Below, in pieces: positions 44,409 through 59,016 of a stretch of 64,000 nt of DNA. Numbering within the stretch: position 1 is the first letter of the stretch; each line of letters begins with the position of its first letter. The translations under genes were made by a program, and so were the position numbers. The notes under the pieces were generated by a model that was not told the DNA's origin, made no database searches, and saw nothing but the letters and a program-made list of their open reading frames with translations. Origin of the DNA: Cerrena zonata (Eukaryota; Basidiomycota; Agaricomycetes; Polyporales; Cerrenaceae); assembly GCA_038087015.1 (NCBI GenBank), contig JASBNA010000039.1, forward strand, positions 186,001 to 250,000. Direction: 5' to 3'.

Positions 44409-46994
44409 ATGCCTTCACGCTCAAGGCCAGTGAGCCAGGCTTCAAAACGTTTTCCCGAGCATACCGGTCAGATACCGACAGTTCAGAAGCATGAACGACC
44501 AGAACGAGTGGTAAGCGCATACTTGCTAGAGAATATATCGTAGAAACGTAAACACCTTCTTAGGAACATATCGCGCTGAGACCGCATGTCGTATTCTCGG
44601 TTGCGTCGCTGATGGTTCTGCTTGGCATCGCACTGCAGGTTGCCCTACACTTTTCTATGAAGTGGGATGGTATGCCATTTTCGTGCTGATTACAAGATAG
44701 TGCATTACATGCTAATGTTTTGACAGGATTTCGTGCGCCTCCGCCGTCCAAAGTGCTCAGCTGGTTATCGCCTTCATTTCTCACGGTAAGGACCTGCTAA
44801 TGAATCTCGAATGCAGAGGGACCTGACCATAATGATTTCTAGTCGTTTTTCCCTACAATACTCATAGCTGCGCCAATGGCTATTACATGGAAACTCACAG
44901 ATTGGGCAGTAAGATGGTTTCATGTGAGGCACTTGACTAATATTTCTTCCAGTTCCGCTGCTTAAATTCTTCTAGCCATACGTCCTACTCTCTCAAGGCA
45001 ATGCTCGAGCTGAAGACAGTTTATTGTTAGACTACGTCACGACGAAGTAAGTCGCATGCAGGTCGTTTATGTCGATTTTCTTAAGTCTTATTGCAGCAAA
45101 TTTATGGGATGGTGGGCTTCCCTCCGTCGGAGGCATTGGCTCGTCTTCGTTTCCATCTTCACAGGGTTGGTTGCCAAACTCTTTCAACCTCTCGCTGGTG
45201 CCTTGATCTCACTCAAGCCTATCGCAACTACAAATGGTAAGTTCGTTTGGCAAATCGCGTTAATCGACTCAATGTAAATCGAACCGTTCCTTCCAGATTT
45301 CACAGTTCGAAATACGGCTCAAATCGGTCTATCCCCGACATTCAATGACCTCAATGCCTTCCTTGCTGCAGCGGGTGTAGGTCTCTTCCAGCCCATCCAA
45401 CAAGGTTCAATCTGATAATGTAAAATAGTTCACAGAAGCTGCCGCCTTTCAAGGTCTTCCGGATCCTCCTTTCGTCATGGCAAATTGGGCAGCTGCTACC
45501 ATCGAAGCAAGTGACATCATGTTCTCTTTCACCTACAACTATCTGACCCGTATCTCACGAACTACAGCAACCATCGAACCCCGGACTCAATGCATCGGTG
45601 AAGTGGAATACCACCGGTGTTCGCACGCAGTCTGGCTGCGTCACTGCGAACGACGTCAACTTTGCGTCCCAGGGGGACAATGGAACTATAATTGGATCTA
45701 CACCGGAAGGCTGCCAAGCCACAGCGACTTTCAGTCTCACTGATTCAGACCAGCAATATGGGAGCTCCCCCGCCAATTCCAGTACGTGTGGGATGACAGT
45801 AACACTACACTGGAATTTCGTCCCGTGATGTTCTGGTATTTCCATACCACAGGGTCGAATCAATCTCAAGCCCGCGCTGTGATCTGTCGACCTACATTGG
45901 AAGTGTTCAATGCGGAAGTTACGCTGGACTTGACCAACTTCTCGCTGTCGTCTGTGACGCTGCTCGATCAGTATACTCCTGCGAATAACGTCACTGGAGG
46001 GGATCTGAATGGCCGTGCTTTCAATGCGTACGTAACCGAATAGCCAACACTCGATTTTGCTGTGTATTGATATTCCTACAGAGTCCTGCTCGATGGAATT
46101 GCTAGCGGCAAGCCGTTCGTGCAAGCTCGCGCCACCGCGATTCGTTCTGGCATTCCCGGGGCCGTTTTCCGTCTGGCGAGTCAACAGCCAGGTGGTCTTG
46201 AGGCAGAGTTCAATGATGAAACGGCTTTCCTCCACTTGACCAATCAGATCTATGTAAGCTTTCTCTACAATGGAAGTTCGCTATACTTGGCTCACAGATT
46301 GATCCTTATAGACTCAACATTTGTCTGTAAGCGCGAAGTCTGTTTACTTCGTTCCGGCCGATTTCCCAAGCTTTGCTCGGAAAACTGCTCTGGTCGATAG
46401 GATTGTAATCGAGTGAGTATGATATCTCCGGCGTGTTTCATGCCAGTCATGCTGACCCATCTCTCTAGCCCATTAGCCTGCTCTCTACTCTCTGCTGCAT
46501 TCATCATCGTCGGTCTCACCGGACTTGTTCTTCATTTCTTCCATCTTCGCATCCGACGCAGGTCAGGTCTCTATCTTACCACGGAACCAGGCTCCATTGC
46601 CACATCGATAGCCCTGACTTCCCACTCCGGCTTCGGGCAATTGCTGTATCCCTATGACGATCGGGACATGATGGAGAAGAAACTTCAAGGGTTCCGATTC
46701 AGTCTTGACAAACGTTCGGGAGCAATCGTTGCAGACGAAGACGAGACCGACTGGGAACCGGGATTCCGTCCTGCGAGTCTTCGCCAGTCACTGGCGGTCG
46801 ATGGAGATCGCTTCTCGATGAGGGGTTCAGTAATGGCCTCGGCTTCTAGGTTGTCCTTGGCTGCTGAAGACGTGGAGGATGATAAGGGGTCACCCAGCCC
46901 GCCGCAGACGGCAAACGAGGAGTCACTGCCTCTAAATCGCTCGTTTGACGAAGCAGCGCGTCGTGTTGACATAAATCAGTCACCTCATGCGTAA
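44409..46994 (+). CDS. DUF3433 multi-pass membrane protein, with a GC-AG intron and one apparent frameshift
   Basis: About 11 exons. The start at 44409 opens MPSRSRPVSQASKRF, and the first exon ends at 44510. Transmembrane segments follow: VVFSVASLMVLLGIALQVAL, FFPTILIAAPMAITWKL and HWLVFVSIFTGLVAKLF. The DUF3433 landmarks are present: PYVLLSQGNARAEDSLLLDY before the third helix and FRPVMFWYFHT in the extracellular part. A last helix (LLSAAFIIVGLTGLVLHFF) leads to a cytoplasmic Ser-rich tail. The exon joint after AAATIE works only with a GC-AG intron, 45507-45567 (GCAAGT donor). The frame must also shift at a run of five C at 45767-45771 to continue from DSDQQYG into QYVWDDSNTTLEFRP. Function of this fungal family is not established. 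Confidence 0.82.
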
Positions 46995-47967
46995 AAACGT
47001 GTATACCCTGTCTTGTGGACGTGATATGGACACTTGATTCTCGCTGTAGTACTAGTAACATCTTATGTGTGTTTGTTGACATTTCTTGGACTTTAGAACA
47101 TTGCAGAGTACGTTGTTTCGTCGTAACATAATCCGTTGGGGGCTGCATACAAAATATTCCTCATCCCCAAAGTTCCGAGTCTGGAGTTGATATGGATCAC
47201 ATCATGACTATGGCTGGAAATTAAACTGTAAACAACGGGTCTACTCTCACGTCGCATGTATTGAAACTCAACGTCGTAACGATGCACAGTATATGTGTGT
47301 ATTCTTACTAGACTTACACTCCGATTAGCAACCGCTTCTTCCAAGCTATACCTTATCCGCCAGTACGTAAAGTCTGATCACTGTACTTGCACATTCTCTT
47401 ACATTTGATTACCTCTCCAACTTGCTTGGGACTCGGATACATTCTCGGCTAAGTGTTATGAACCATTGTCGCGTTTTTAAGGTAATAAGAAACATCGGAC
47501 TCGAGCAGTATAGCGTTGTAGTATTATTTTGTTTCTTCTTATCTATCCATAGGACTCTCGGAGGATGGCTTCGAGTTGAAGGAACGGAACACAAGCTAGA
47601 ACGCTTTTGCCGTCGGTAATGGACTCGTGCATGAAGCATCGGAGTGTGAAACGGAGGTGAAGATTGATCAAAGGATGGGGGAGCAGCAACGTGGCTTTTA
47701 AGCGGAGCCTGAAGTGCACACGCCCTAGACCGCAACATAAGGTTCCCTTTTGACCTCGTTCCTCCCCAGGTTTATCCTCCCACTAACGACCAACTCCTCG
47801 CTCAGTACCTTTGCAAACTTTCCATGTACGTGTCTTTCATCTCGTTCGTTGCTGGATGGCGTGTCGCACAATCGTAAGATGTCGCCATACCAGTAATCGG
47901 CGATCCTTTCCGTTTACATTTTCAAACTCTTGGTGACGCGGATGCTGATACGGATTCCTATCTTAGA
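46995..47967. other. Intergenic/5' leader of beta-tubulin
   Basis: About 970 bases. It holds the DUF3433 gene 3' UTR and the tubulin promoter. The last 200 bases before the ATG at 47968 are CT-rich and may contain a 5' UTR intron, which I could not prove. Confidence 0.5.
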
Positions 47968-49819
<1,852 letters not shown>

Positions 49820-50484
49820 ATGCTTCTCATACCATTTGTTGTTTACCCCTTCTACTCACACGCCCAAAAGCACTACTACGTATTCCCCTTTTATTGGTCG
49901 TTTCTGTTATTTCTTCTACGCAATGTTTACGCTTGTCATCCTTAACGATACACCCGGCAACGAAGTTACCCTAGTTTGTTTTTACCATTACACCTGTTTC
50001 TTCGTTGTTTCGCAATTGATATCCCCTTGTCGGGTTACTGGAATAGCAGTCTATGTTGGAGAGATACGGCTTATCGGTGTGGACGCGTGTGTTATCTCTG
50101 AGTGAATGAAGCCTAGATAAGTGATCGCACGACAGTGATACTTATACACCTGTCCTGTGCTTCCCCTGACTCTGCGTTTCTCTCCCTCGCTGTTCTCTCT
50201 TTTTCACGACCCACCAATAGTTCCGCGAGTATTTTGCGGACGCTCGAAACCTAGACCAGAGTGATCGAAAAATTGACGATCGAGGAGCCAGGGGCAAGAG
50301 AGAAATTGAGGGCCTGGGCTTATCTTATCTTGTCTGCTCCAATATACCAATGGACCCGCTTCGTCCAAAGAACAATTTGCGAATGTCGCTGCCATCACGG
50401 CCCAAACCTTATACCACCAGCCCTTAAAGCCTAACCTCGACCGGGATTTCAACCTCGACTCATCGTTGCGACAGCACTCGCAAT
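49820..50484. other. Tubulin 3' UTR and transporter promoter
   Basis: About 660 bases between two plus-strand genes. It is pyrimidine-rich at both ends; no separate gene was seen. Confidence 0.5.
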
Positions 50485-53400
50485 ATGTCGACTTTGAAGT
50501 CGCACAACCACTCCCCTGCTTCTTCGGGCAGTGGATTTGCCCCACTTGGCGACCCTCACAGACCAGAAAACGCGAATTCAAGCAGCAATGGCGCTGCTTC
50601 GTCAACTGCTTCTCCTCGTGACTTTGGGCAATTTTGGATTCCAGCACAGGCAGGGTCTCCTTTAAGCCGCGCAGGGTGGGCACGTTCTGTTCAAACGTTC
50701 GTTTCCTTCACACTAAAATCCTAGTACAGCTTGTTACAGCCAAAAAGCTACATGTCGTCTCCAAGCTCACGAGGTTCAAGACCGCGGAATGCCCCCCTCC
50801 ATACTCAGGAAGATATACGAGATTATACGATGCAGCTCTCCAGTCTGCCAATGCAGACACCTGCGTTTCTCGCTGCCCCCGCTCCCTCTGAAGATGCTTT
50901 CATCTTCCCCTCCGTCTCGCATGCTATGGAGTCTGACGAGATCGACCACCAACACATACCTAGCTCAATGTCTATGACCTCTGTCCTCACGAATCCTAGC
51001 GATGTAGTCGACTTGACGGCTTCGACTTCAACCCTCTCGACGCAGACCGGGCCAAGTACACCACGCTTACGTCCATCAGTTCCCTCAGGACTGTCCCTGA
51101 TGCTCTCTCGAACACCAGAAGATCATGTCGGCAGTTCGGGGACCGTACCAGATGACTCTCAAACCTCTACCCCCACAGTCACAGGACGCGACTTCATTAG
51201 TCAATTTCCACAGCCCCCTCCTTTACCTTCAACACATATTCCCGCGTCCACTCTTCCGCGACCAGATGAGGAAACTTCACATATTTCATCCGAGAGGCAG
51301 CCCCTGCTTTCTGACATCGAAGCTGTTCGCCCGGCTTATGGTGGTAACAACCATGTATCGAGCGGCCCAATTGGCCCCTCGAAGCCTACCCATGTGACAG
51401 CGCTCAATAAATTGAAGACTCGCCTGCTCTCGAAGGACTACAAAGCTACCAGTGAATACGTCTTGGCTAGCCTGGTAAAGTCTATACCTGCCGTTGTATT
51501 GGGAACCCTCCTGAATATCCTCGATGGAATATCATGTACGTCATCGTTTCCTCACGCATTCCGTCACCCTAATAAGCACGAGTTCAGATGGTATGATCAT
51601 CTTTCCCACTGGCGGAGTGTTCGCGAATATGGGAGGCGTAGGGGTCTCCATGTTCTTTGTTTCGTGAGTCATAAATAACGCGGTGATGACTTCAAGTGTT
51701 GTTTACTGAAGAAAATGTGGCTTTAGAGCCGTAATTGCCCAGCTAACTTATTCGTTCGGGGGGAGTGGGTTTGCTGGTGCCAATGGGAGCATGATGATCG
51801 AGGTTGTGGTAAGTCAATTTCCAATTTGTTACGTTTGAAAAGGCACAAGGTCTTGACGTTTTGCGCTAATCATAGCCATTCTTTCATATTCTGGCGAACA
51901 CAATAGCCGCTGAAATCGGAGAGGACAACCCTCACGCGATATTAGCAACAACGATCGTGGCATTCTCGTTTTCGTCTATCCTAACTGGCTTGACATTCTT
52001 TCTACTTGGAGCCCTGAGGCTGGGCTCTCTCATCGGCTTCTTCCCTCGGCATATTTTGGTTGGGTACGTCCCGATGAATATTCTATATGTGTTTCGTTTT
52101 AGCTGAGATGGGGTCTAGATGCATCGGTGGTGTCGGTGTCTTCCTAATCATCACTGGGTACGGGCTTTTCTTGACCCCCAATCACCACTTTACTCACGCT
52201 ATACTCTTGGACGTCTAGATTTACTGTTTGCACACGCATGTCAGATGACGACTTTGATCTCTCTCTGACCACATTCAAGTTCCTATTCCTCGACGCATAC
52301 AATCTCGCACTCTGGCTACCACCATTTGCACTTGCTGTAATTCTCCGAATCATCACGCACAAGTACCATCATCAACTCATATTTCCTCTATGTACGTTTT
52401 TCTGTCTATTTTCCATCGGACCAAGTATGACCCGGACTGACATGCCTCGCTTTTGATGACAGATTTTATTATTATTCCTATTATTTTCTACATTGTTGTA
52501 GTAGCTGCAAGCCTCAACCTTTCTTCCCTACGGGACAAGGGATGGTTGTTCATTATAGACACATCCGACGATCCTTGGTACAAGTTCTATTCATATTACG
52601 GTTCGTTCATTTTTCCTTCATCGTTTTTAGTCGTATCTCATGTAATGCTCTCTATAGACTTTAGGGCGACGAGTTGGTCTGCACTATGGGCTACACTACC
52701 AACACAACTCGCTCTGTGAGTAATTTACCCTAAAATGTGATTTGGATTAGGAAACTAATAGATTGTAGACTCTTCTTCAATATCCTGCATCCTCCCTTGA
52801 ACGTTCCTGCTCTCGGTACGCGGCTTCCTTCCAGAATATAGCTTTAACTAAACCCTTTCGACAGCTGTATCATTAAACCACGATATCGACACTGACAAGG
52901 AACTTGTCGGTCACGGCTATTCCAATCTATTAGCTGGCATTTTTGGCACTGTGTACGTTATTTTAAAACTCATCCACTGTCGTGTATTGACGATTGTATA
53001 GACCTAATTATCTTGTATATGTTAACACTTTATTGTAAGTCGAAGTGCTTAGTTTGGGTGACGACATTACCTTGCTTACTTTGGTTGAACCTAGGTTCTA
53101 TCGTGTCGGAGGCACTACCCGGATATCCGGGTTTATCCTTGCTGGAGCAACCGCTGCCCTACTCTTTATCGGAACAGGGCCGATCGAGTTTATTCGTAAG
53201 TGTCTTCGCATATATATTGGATTTTCCATCGTATTTAGTTTTATTTTGAAATAGCTGTCATGGTTGTCGGTGCTCTCATCTTTGTATTGGGTATCGATCT
53301 TGTCAAGGAAGCACTTTGGGATACACGACACCGAGTCAATCGGTGTGTCATGTTCTTGTTACATATTAGGACTTTCATTAATTGTGCTTCGCAGGTTGGA

Positions 53401-54819
53401 GTATATCACTATCGCATCCATTATGGTCTGCATGACTGTATGGGACTTTGTGATTGGTGTTTTATTCGGTATCATCATGAGTTGTGAGTATCCTGATTCC
53501 ACATGTCCTATCCCTCTTCTGACTCATAGAAAACATAGGTTTCTTCTTTGTGATACAAAGTAGTCAACGACGGAGTATCAGGGCCCTGTATACTGGGGAG
53601 ACCGCCATGTCCACCATCCGCAGACCAGGCGCACACCGAGCATACCTCCGAGAAGTCTCTAAACAGACTACCATCCTACGGTTACAAGGTTTCCTGTTCT
53701 TCGGGACGATCACTCAAGTCGAAGAAACAATTCGTGGGCTTGTCGATGGACCTCGCTGGCAGAGAGAACCCATGCGGTTCTTAATACTCGATATCGCGTT
53801 GGTACCGGGTGTCGATATGTCTGCTGCTGAGGCATTCGTGCGGGTACAGCGGTTACTTAACGGCAAACAAATTATTCTTGTGATCTCTGGTCTCGAGCTT
53901 GATTCGCCTATTGAACATGCGCTTGCTAGTGTGGGGCTTTTGGTTATGGACGGCGTTGAAGTCTTTTCGACTTACTCTGACGCGCTTGAATGTGAGTTTA
54001 TTATGCCGTTCCGTTCTTTTTGTACACAGGGCTGACGGTTATTACTAGGGACTGAGAATTCCTACCTCAGAGCATGGTTTATGTCTCAAAAAGTTGAAAC
54101 GAATGCCGTTGCACTTCCTGGTAGACAAAGCGAAGCTGTAGCGTTTGAAGGGTCTTTGTCATCTACACCACGAAGATCTCATATTGTCGATGCTGGTCTC
54201 CGCACGATCGCTCGTGGTATGTTTTCCTCCCGAATCCGTGTTATATTTCGTGAGATTGACCTTCAATACAGATCAATCGCCCGATCTTTCCTTCTCAGAC
54301 AACCCAGAACCATGTAACACTCTCGTCATGGCATTCTCATCCTACGCACCCGTCAACAGAGATACATTCCTCCCACTCGTCCCTTATCTCGATCGAATGC
54401 ACCTTCCAGAAGGGCATATCCTTTGGGAACAAGGCGAACCACCAGACGGTCTCTACATCGTCGAGTCAGGCATTCTACGAGCCACATATCGCTTTGCCGA
54501 ATACCTATCTCCGACGCACGAGACGATGGTTCCTGGAACGTTGGCTGGGGAGCTGTCGACGCTGTCAGGACAAGAACGGAATGCACGTTGTGTGGTTGAG
54601 CGTCAGGCTACTGTGTGGAAATTGACTAGCCAGAATTTGAGTCGGTTGGAGAATGAGCAGCCGGAGTTTTCGAGGACGTTTATGAAGTTGGTGTTGAAGG
54701 GTAAGTTGTGTTTTTTAAATGCTTATTTTGTTTGAACATGGTTATTGATGGGTTTGTTTGGTGTAGCTGCGAAATTGGATTATGACACGCTCATCGCGGC
54801 GTTGGCTTTACGACAATAG
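50485..54819 (+). CDS. SLC26/sulfate-permease-type transporter with STAS and cyclic-nucleotide-binding-like domains (Vsb1-like)
   Basis: More than a dozen exons give about 1,100 residues. An N-terminal Ser/Pro-rich cytosolic region of about 300 residues is followed by the permease core: [117 protein letters not shown] and [24 protein letters not shown] domain follows ([40 protein letters not shown]). The C-terminus is a cyclic-nucleotide-binding-like fold ([40 protein letters not shown]). This order matches the vacuolar YGR125W/Vsb1 group of fungi, implicated in vacuolar storage of basic amino acids, rather than plasma-membrane sulfate permeases. All exon joints I checked keep frame. Confidence 0.88.
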
Positions 54820-56211
54820 CATTGACGAATTTCTTCTTACCACTCACTCTGTAATAGATGGTCGGAACACAAATGAACTTCGGGAGACAATCGAGAGACA
54901 CAAATACGAGTCCCTTTTTTGTTTTTACTTCCGTTCAAATATCAAACAACAATATCATGATAAAGGCGACACCCGGTTCAAATTCTGCATATATGAACAT
55001 TCATTACGGTATTTTGTCTTTTCTCCTTTTCCATGCCTCGCCACTGTAGCGACTGAAAGGGCGTTGATCGACATTTCCGTGGGCTTCAATGTATGATGAT
55101 GGCTGAGGGATGTGTAGACGTGTCATGTGTCAGCTCTATTGTGAGACGGATTATCTGCGAGAGATCCGGCTTGGAAACTAAGTATTTGATAGTAATATGG
55201 AGCTTTGCTCGGACAAGGATATGCGAGGGTCCAAAGATGCTCCACTTCGCTTACTCAGGATGTATTCACTGTCGAAAACACATCTCTTATATCAATGCGA
55301 CACGTAACTGACGACAGTCCTTGTGCTTGGAAATTATTACTACTTTCTGTGGGTGCAGTCTGACCGTTGCGGGGTACTGTGCTTTGCTTCGTAAGCTATC
55401 ATCTCTTAACGGTACTTATACTTAAACATCTTCGGTCACGATATACACACCTGGGGGAGTATTTTTTTAGTTTGTAAATTTCTCGCATCTACAAGTAACT
55501 CCAACGCAGAATATTCATAATTCTTCTTGAGGAAATGTCGGGTGCACGATGTCTTGATGCAAGGTGAAGGTGTCAGCTGGTGTAAGTTTCCCAAAGCACG
55601 GCAGCAATGCTAACCTTAGATTGACCTCCCGAGGCAATTCGAATCTTCGCCACCCTCACATCAGTATCACTTACGACAACCTAAGTTCGGGGTCGTAAAG
55701 CTATTTTTGTGTATGCTAAGCGACTCCCCATTGAGCAGCAGGCGACATGAAACACGTTATGCGTTGACAACACAGGAATCACAGGGTAACGGTTTAATCT
55801 TATGCTCGTTAAGTTCTAGGTACTGTCAAAGAACGAACTCGAAACATTATAATAGTCCAAACGGGAAACCAGGCTAATTGGGTTTGCACGTCGACCTGGT
55901 GCAATGACAAACAGTACTCAGCAAAACGCTGCCCGCGGCTTGTGGCGTCAAGTCCGAGTCAAGTCACTGACTCGTACTGAGAGTCAGGACTTACTAGTAG
56001 ATATGGGTATATAAATATGCACATAAGACTGCATAAATCTCCAAGAAGAACAGCTGAGAATCTGCATCAGCGACAGCTTTCCCATGAGAGCTTTCCTATA
56101 CCAGCGGAAGTTACTGACTCTGTGCACACCGGGTTTCTCGCCGGCGTGATAGTTTCCATTTGGAATGTGGACATACATCAGATCGAAACGAGTAGTACAA
56201 TGGTGCGTCCG
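54820..56211. other. Convergent 3' region, nothing recognised
   Basis: About 1.4 kb between convergent genes. No frame with support, no repeat and no RNA gene was recognised. Confidence 0.5.
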
Positions 56212-57465
56212 TCACTTTCTTTTTAAGAAAGTTTGAAGAATGGATATGAAAGAAGGGACAACGGCGACAAGGGCGACGATCTGTTAGAACCATGAGGTAA
56301 GAAAGTCTTTAGAAGAAACATATCTAAGATTATTTTCATACCTGTCCAAATCCCCAATCTTGGTTGATATTATCTACCATGTTCCTTCTGAACAGAAGCT
56401 CGGTGGATGCAATGAAGTAGATGCATAGACACATCACAACTGACCCCAGAATCACCCACGATAGGTTATTGTCCCTGGCCAGCCACCTGCTAAGCAAGAA
56501 GAGGCAGACGTAAAAGCAAACCGCGCAGAAAATAGACGGGAATACTAGCCACCATAGCCATGGAGGAGCAAGTAATCCGATCGCGACGGTCATATCTACA
56601 AGTTTTTTTATCAATTTTTTTCTACGCTTCCTAACGGTATCGGCGACCATGTCGGTGGCACGTCGAAGAGTACCAGTGGCGAGCCTCATACGACGTGGTA
56701 TCCATGGACTCAAGCAGCATACCAGGCCCGTGGTAGTGACGACTACCATAACGAGCGCTGTCTTCCTCATGGCTCTATTGGTTGCGGGCACAGATTTGAA
56801 AAAAATGACATAAACGATGCTTTCCACACATGCCACTCGATTCCCAAAAGTCGTGACACTAAACCTAGAAGAAAGATCAGAGTACTTCTGGTGTGTGAGC
56901 CTGAACATTCCTACCAGACATAGAATGCAAAGGCTGCAGAGAATAGTAACTGGGCCAAGGCAACGAGGAAATGTATTAGCGTTGTGCGCCTAAAGACCAG
57001 CGACGTCCATGAGTGGGTGTTCTTATCGTCGGTGGTATTGCAAAATAGATAGTGTTGGATTGTAGCGACGAAGGTTATGTTTCCAAGCCTTTGTCTTTAA
57101 ATTAGCAGATAGTTCCAACATAGGATGAATGATAATATGTATTACCATAAAAGATTAGTTATTTGAAGGGCTTGGAATAGAGAAAGTTGACGGTTGAATG
57201 CTTGTACAACTGCTGCTAATGTGAGTCCAAAGTTCATCATGATGAAGGTCCAGAGTACGCTGATTGTGTCTTCCTGTGAGAAAAATACGAGAAGGGCTGA
57301 GAAAGATGATCAGTTCCTTAGTTTCACTTGAAGACAATGATAATGATATAGAACTTTACCTAGGAAGACGACCTGTAGATAAAAACTGATCCTAACTCCA
57401 ATACCGCTAATGTCGGGATTCTGCATTTGGATGCAACTAGATAGTGTTCCCAATATTTCACCCAT
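56212..57465 (-). CDS. Multi-pass membrane protein of unknown function (basidiomycete family)
   Basis: Several exons. The start at 57465 (MGEILGTLSSCIQMQNPDIS) precedes GIGVRISFYLQVVFLG, a segment I associate with a widespread but uncharacterised mushroom membrane-protein family. Hydrophobic segments follow: VLWTFIMMNFGLTLAAVVQ, LIHFLVALAQLLFSAAFAFY, SIVYVIFFKSVP, ALVMVVVTTTGLVCCLSPW, LLAPPWLWWLVFPSIFCAV and ILGSVVMCLCIYFIASTEL. The last exon adds QIVALVAVVPSFISILQTFL and a KRK end, with the stop at 56212. A basic stretch (VRKRRKKLIKKLVD) separates helices. A GTG-initiated upstream extension is not needed. No enzymatic motif is visible; function unknown. Confidence 0.72.
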
Positions 57466-58496
57466 AATTGGATACAAATTGTCACTTGAGTACAACACCC
57501 AGAAAGAGGTCGAAATGCGCTGTGGGGGAATGGATACTTAAGTGCTTTCGGCAGGAGAGCAATTAAGTAAGTTACACACGATGTATACATGTTTTATCTG
57601 TCAGTAGTTAGTATGCCAGTGAGTTACATGAACCTCCCTCATGAGTGTCGTGCAAACACGAGATTACCTCATGCTTGTGGAAATAAAGTACAGTGTACTG
57701 TAGACTGGCAGCGGGGCGACAATCACTGGCAATGATTGATCATATTGTCTTCCAAATGAGCTGATACAGTGTGCTATTATCCAAGTTGTGAGCTCCAAAT
57801 ATGAGTTAATAAGCAAGTCTCAGCTTGCTAGAGTCTGCTAAAGGAAGAATAAGTAGTATGAATGCGAGGCCCTGAGCTGAGGGCAAGTGAATGAGCTTCG
57901 ATCTCCGCTCCATTTTCGGAGTTTCCCACGGCGCCGGAACTATTACTAATACTTCACGGGGGCTCGAGCGCTCAACGTTCGACGAACGTTCGACAGTCTC
58001 GTTAGTCACTAATGTATGGCTGGAAATCCTACACCCCGGTGAGTTATCTCGCTCGTAAATCCAGAACAGGCGTGGATATGCAATTGCCAAGATTCCCCCA
58101 CCATCCGAGTTACATGCTGAACCATCTTGCAGCACAGTTTCCAATATCGTCCCAATGGAATTCGAAAAGAGGGCTGTTTAGGTGCTTGGTTTACGTTTTC
58201 TGGATGAACCCTAAGTTACCCCAGCGTATATCGAACCCTGCGCAGCGATAGACCTTTATCGACTAGCCAATCATTTTGCCTGATGACAAAAATGAGGTGA
58301 ACCTAACTTGACATGACTGATGTATGAAATCAATGAGGCGACGGTAAGCACCATATCAGCACGTATCGGCATGATACCACGCCAGGTGCACATATTTGCC
58401 CCAACATATATATCAACGTAGTATATACGAGACTGTAAAAACTGAGCTTCGGGCACTGAGCCATCCTACCCAACTATCATTACCGCCACTTTCGCG
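57466..58496. other. Divergent intergenic region with a short duplicated palindromic motif
   Basis: About 1 kb between the membrane-protein gene and the short ISG12 gene. A direct repeat AACGTTCGACG/AACGTTCGAC lies at 57974-57994 and contains GAACGTTC. A 112-codon minus-strand frame at 57806-58144 has no recognisable feature. Confidence 0.5.
57974..57994. repeat. Adjacent direct repeat AACGTTCGAC(G)
   Basis: Two adjoining copies of AACGTTCGAC(G) create the palindrome GAACGTTC and TTC/GAA half-sites reminiscent of heat-shock elements. It lies about 500 bases upstream of the short ISG12 gene. A regulatory role is speculative. Confidence 0.4.
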
Positions 58497-59016
58497 ATGT
58501 TCCCTGCCTTTATAGCTTTGATCTCAAAGCGTGAGTTCTCCACATTCGGACGTTATTATAAATACTGTGGCCACTTAACAATATTCCATTTTTTAGCTGC
58601 TGTTATAGCAGGAGTTGCAATAGCTACATGCTTGGCACCCATTCTTGCACTACCTGTCTTCGGGTGGATCGGGTTCGCAAGCGTAGGTCCAATAGCTGGT
58701 GGGTGTTTACTTTTTGTCCCATTGTGATCTAATTCTTACTGTTCGTGGTGCAGGCTCATGGGCGGCGGCAATACAAGCAATGATTGGTAATGTGGCCGCA
58801 GGGAGCGTATTTGCCGCTATTCAATCTGCTGCGATGGGAGGTGCTCTCCCTGCATTCGTATATGTTGTCTTCGGAGCTATAGGCGGAGTGGTTGGATATG
58901 TTGCTAGTGTTTTAGGTCTCGCGGCTACTGGGGCTAGTTTCGTTGCATCATGTTTTACTGCTGTAACGGGATTGGCATCAGGATGGATGGCGATTGCACT
59001 TGGATTTTTCCTCTGA
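58497..59016 (+). CDS. Short IFI6/IFI27 (ISG12)-like hydrophobic protein
   Basis: Three exons (58497-58530, 58597-58698, 58754-59016) give 132 residues. Almost the whole protein is the ISG12 domain: AVIAGVAIATCLAPILALPV, FGWIGFASVGPIAGSWAAAI, QAMIGNVAAGSVFAAIQSAA, MGGALPAFVYVVFGAIGGVV and a final hydrophobic stretch ending in ALGFFL. The VGPIAGSWAA and GSVFAAIQSAAMGG blocks correspond to the family's Gly-rich turns. Unlike copies A-C in this window it has no long charged helical region and no separate signal peptide; the N-terminus (MFPAFIALIS) is itself hydrophobic. In animals this family acts on mitochondrial or ER membranes in interferon responses and cell death; the fungal role is unknown. 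Confidence 0.8.

Noticed and set aside
57806..58144. 112-codon minus-strand frame
   Set aside because: No recognisable feature, and it lies in a divergent promoter region. It could be a small gene, but nothing supports it.
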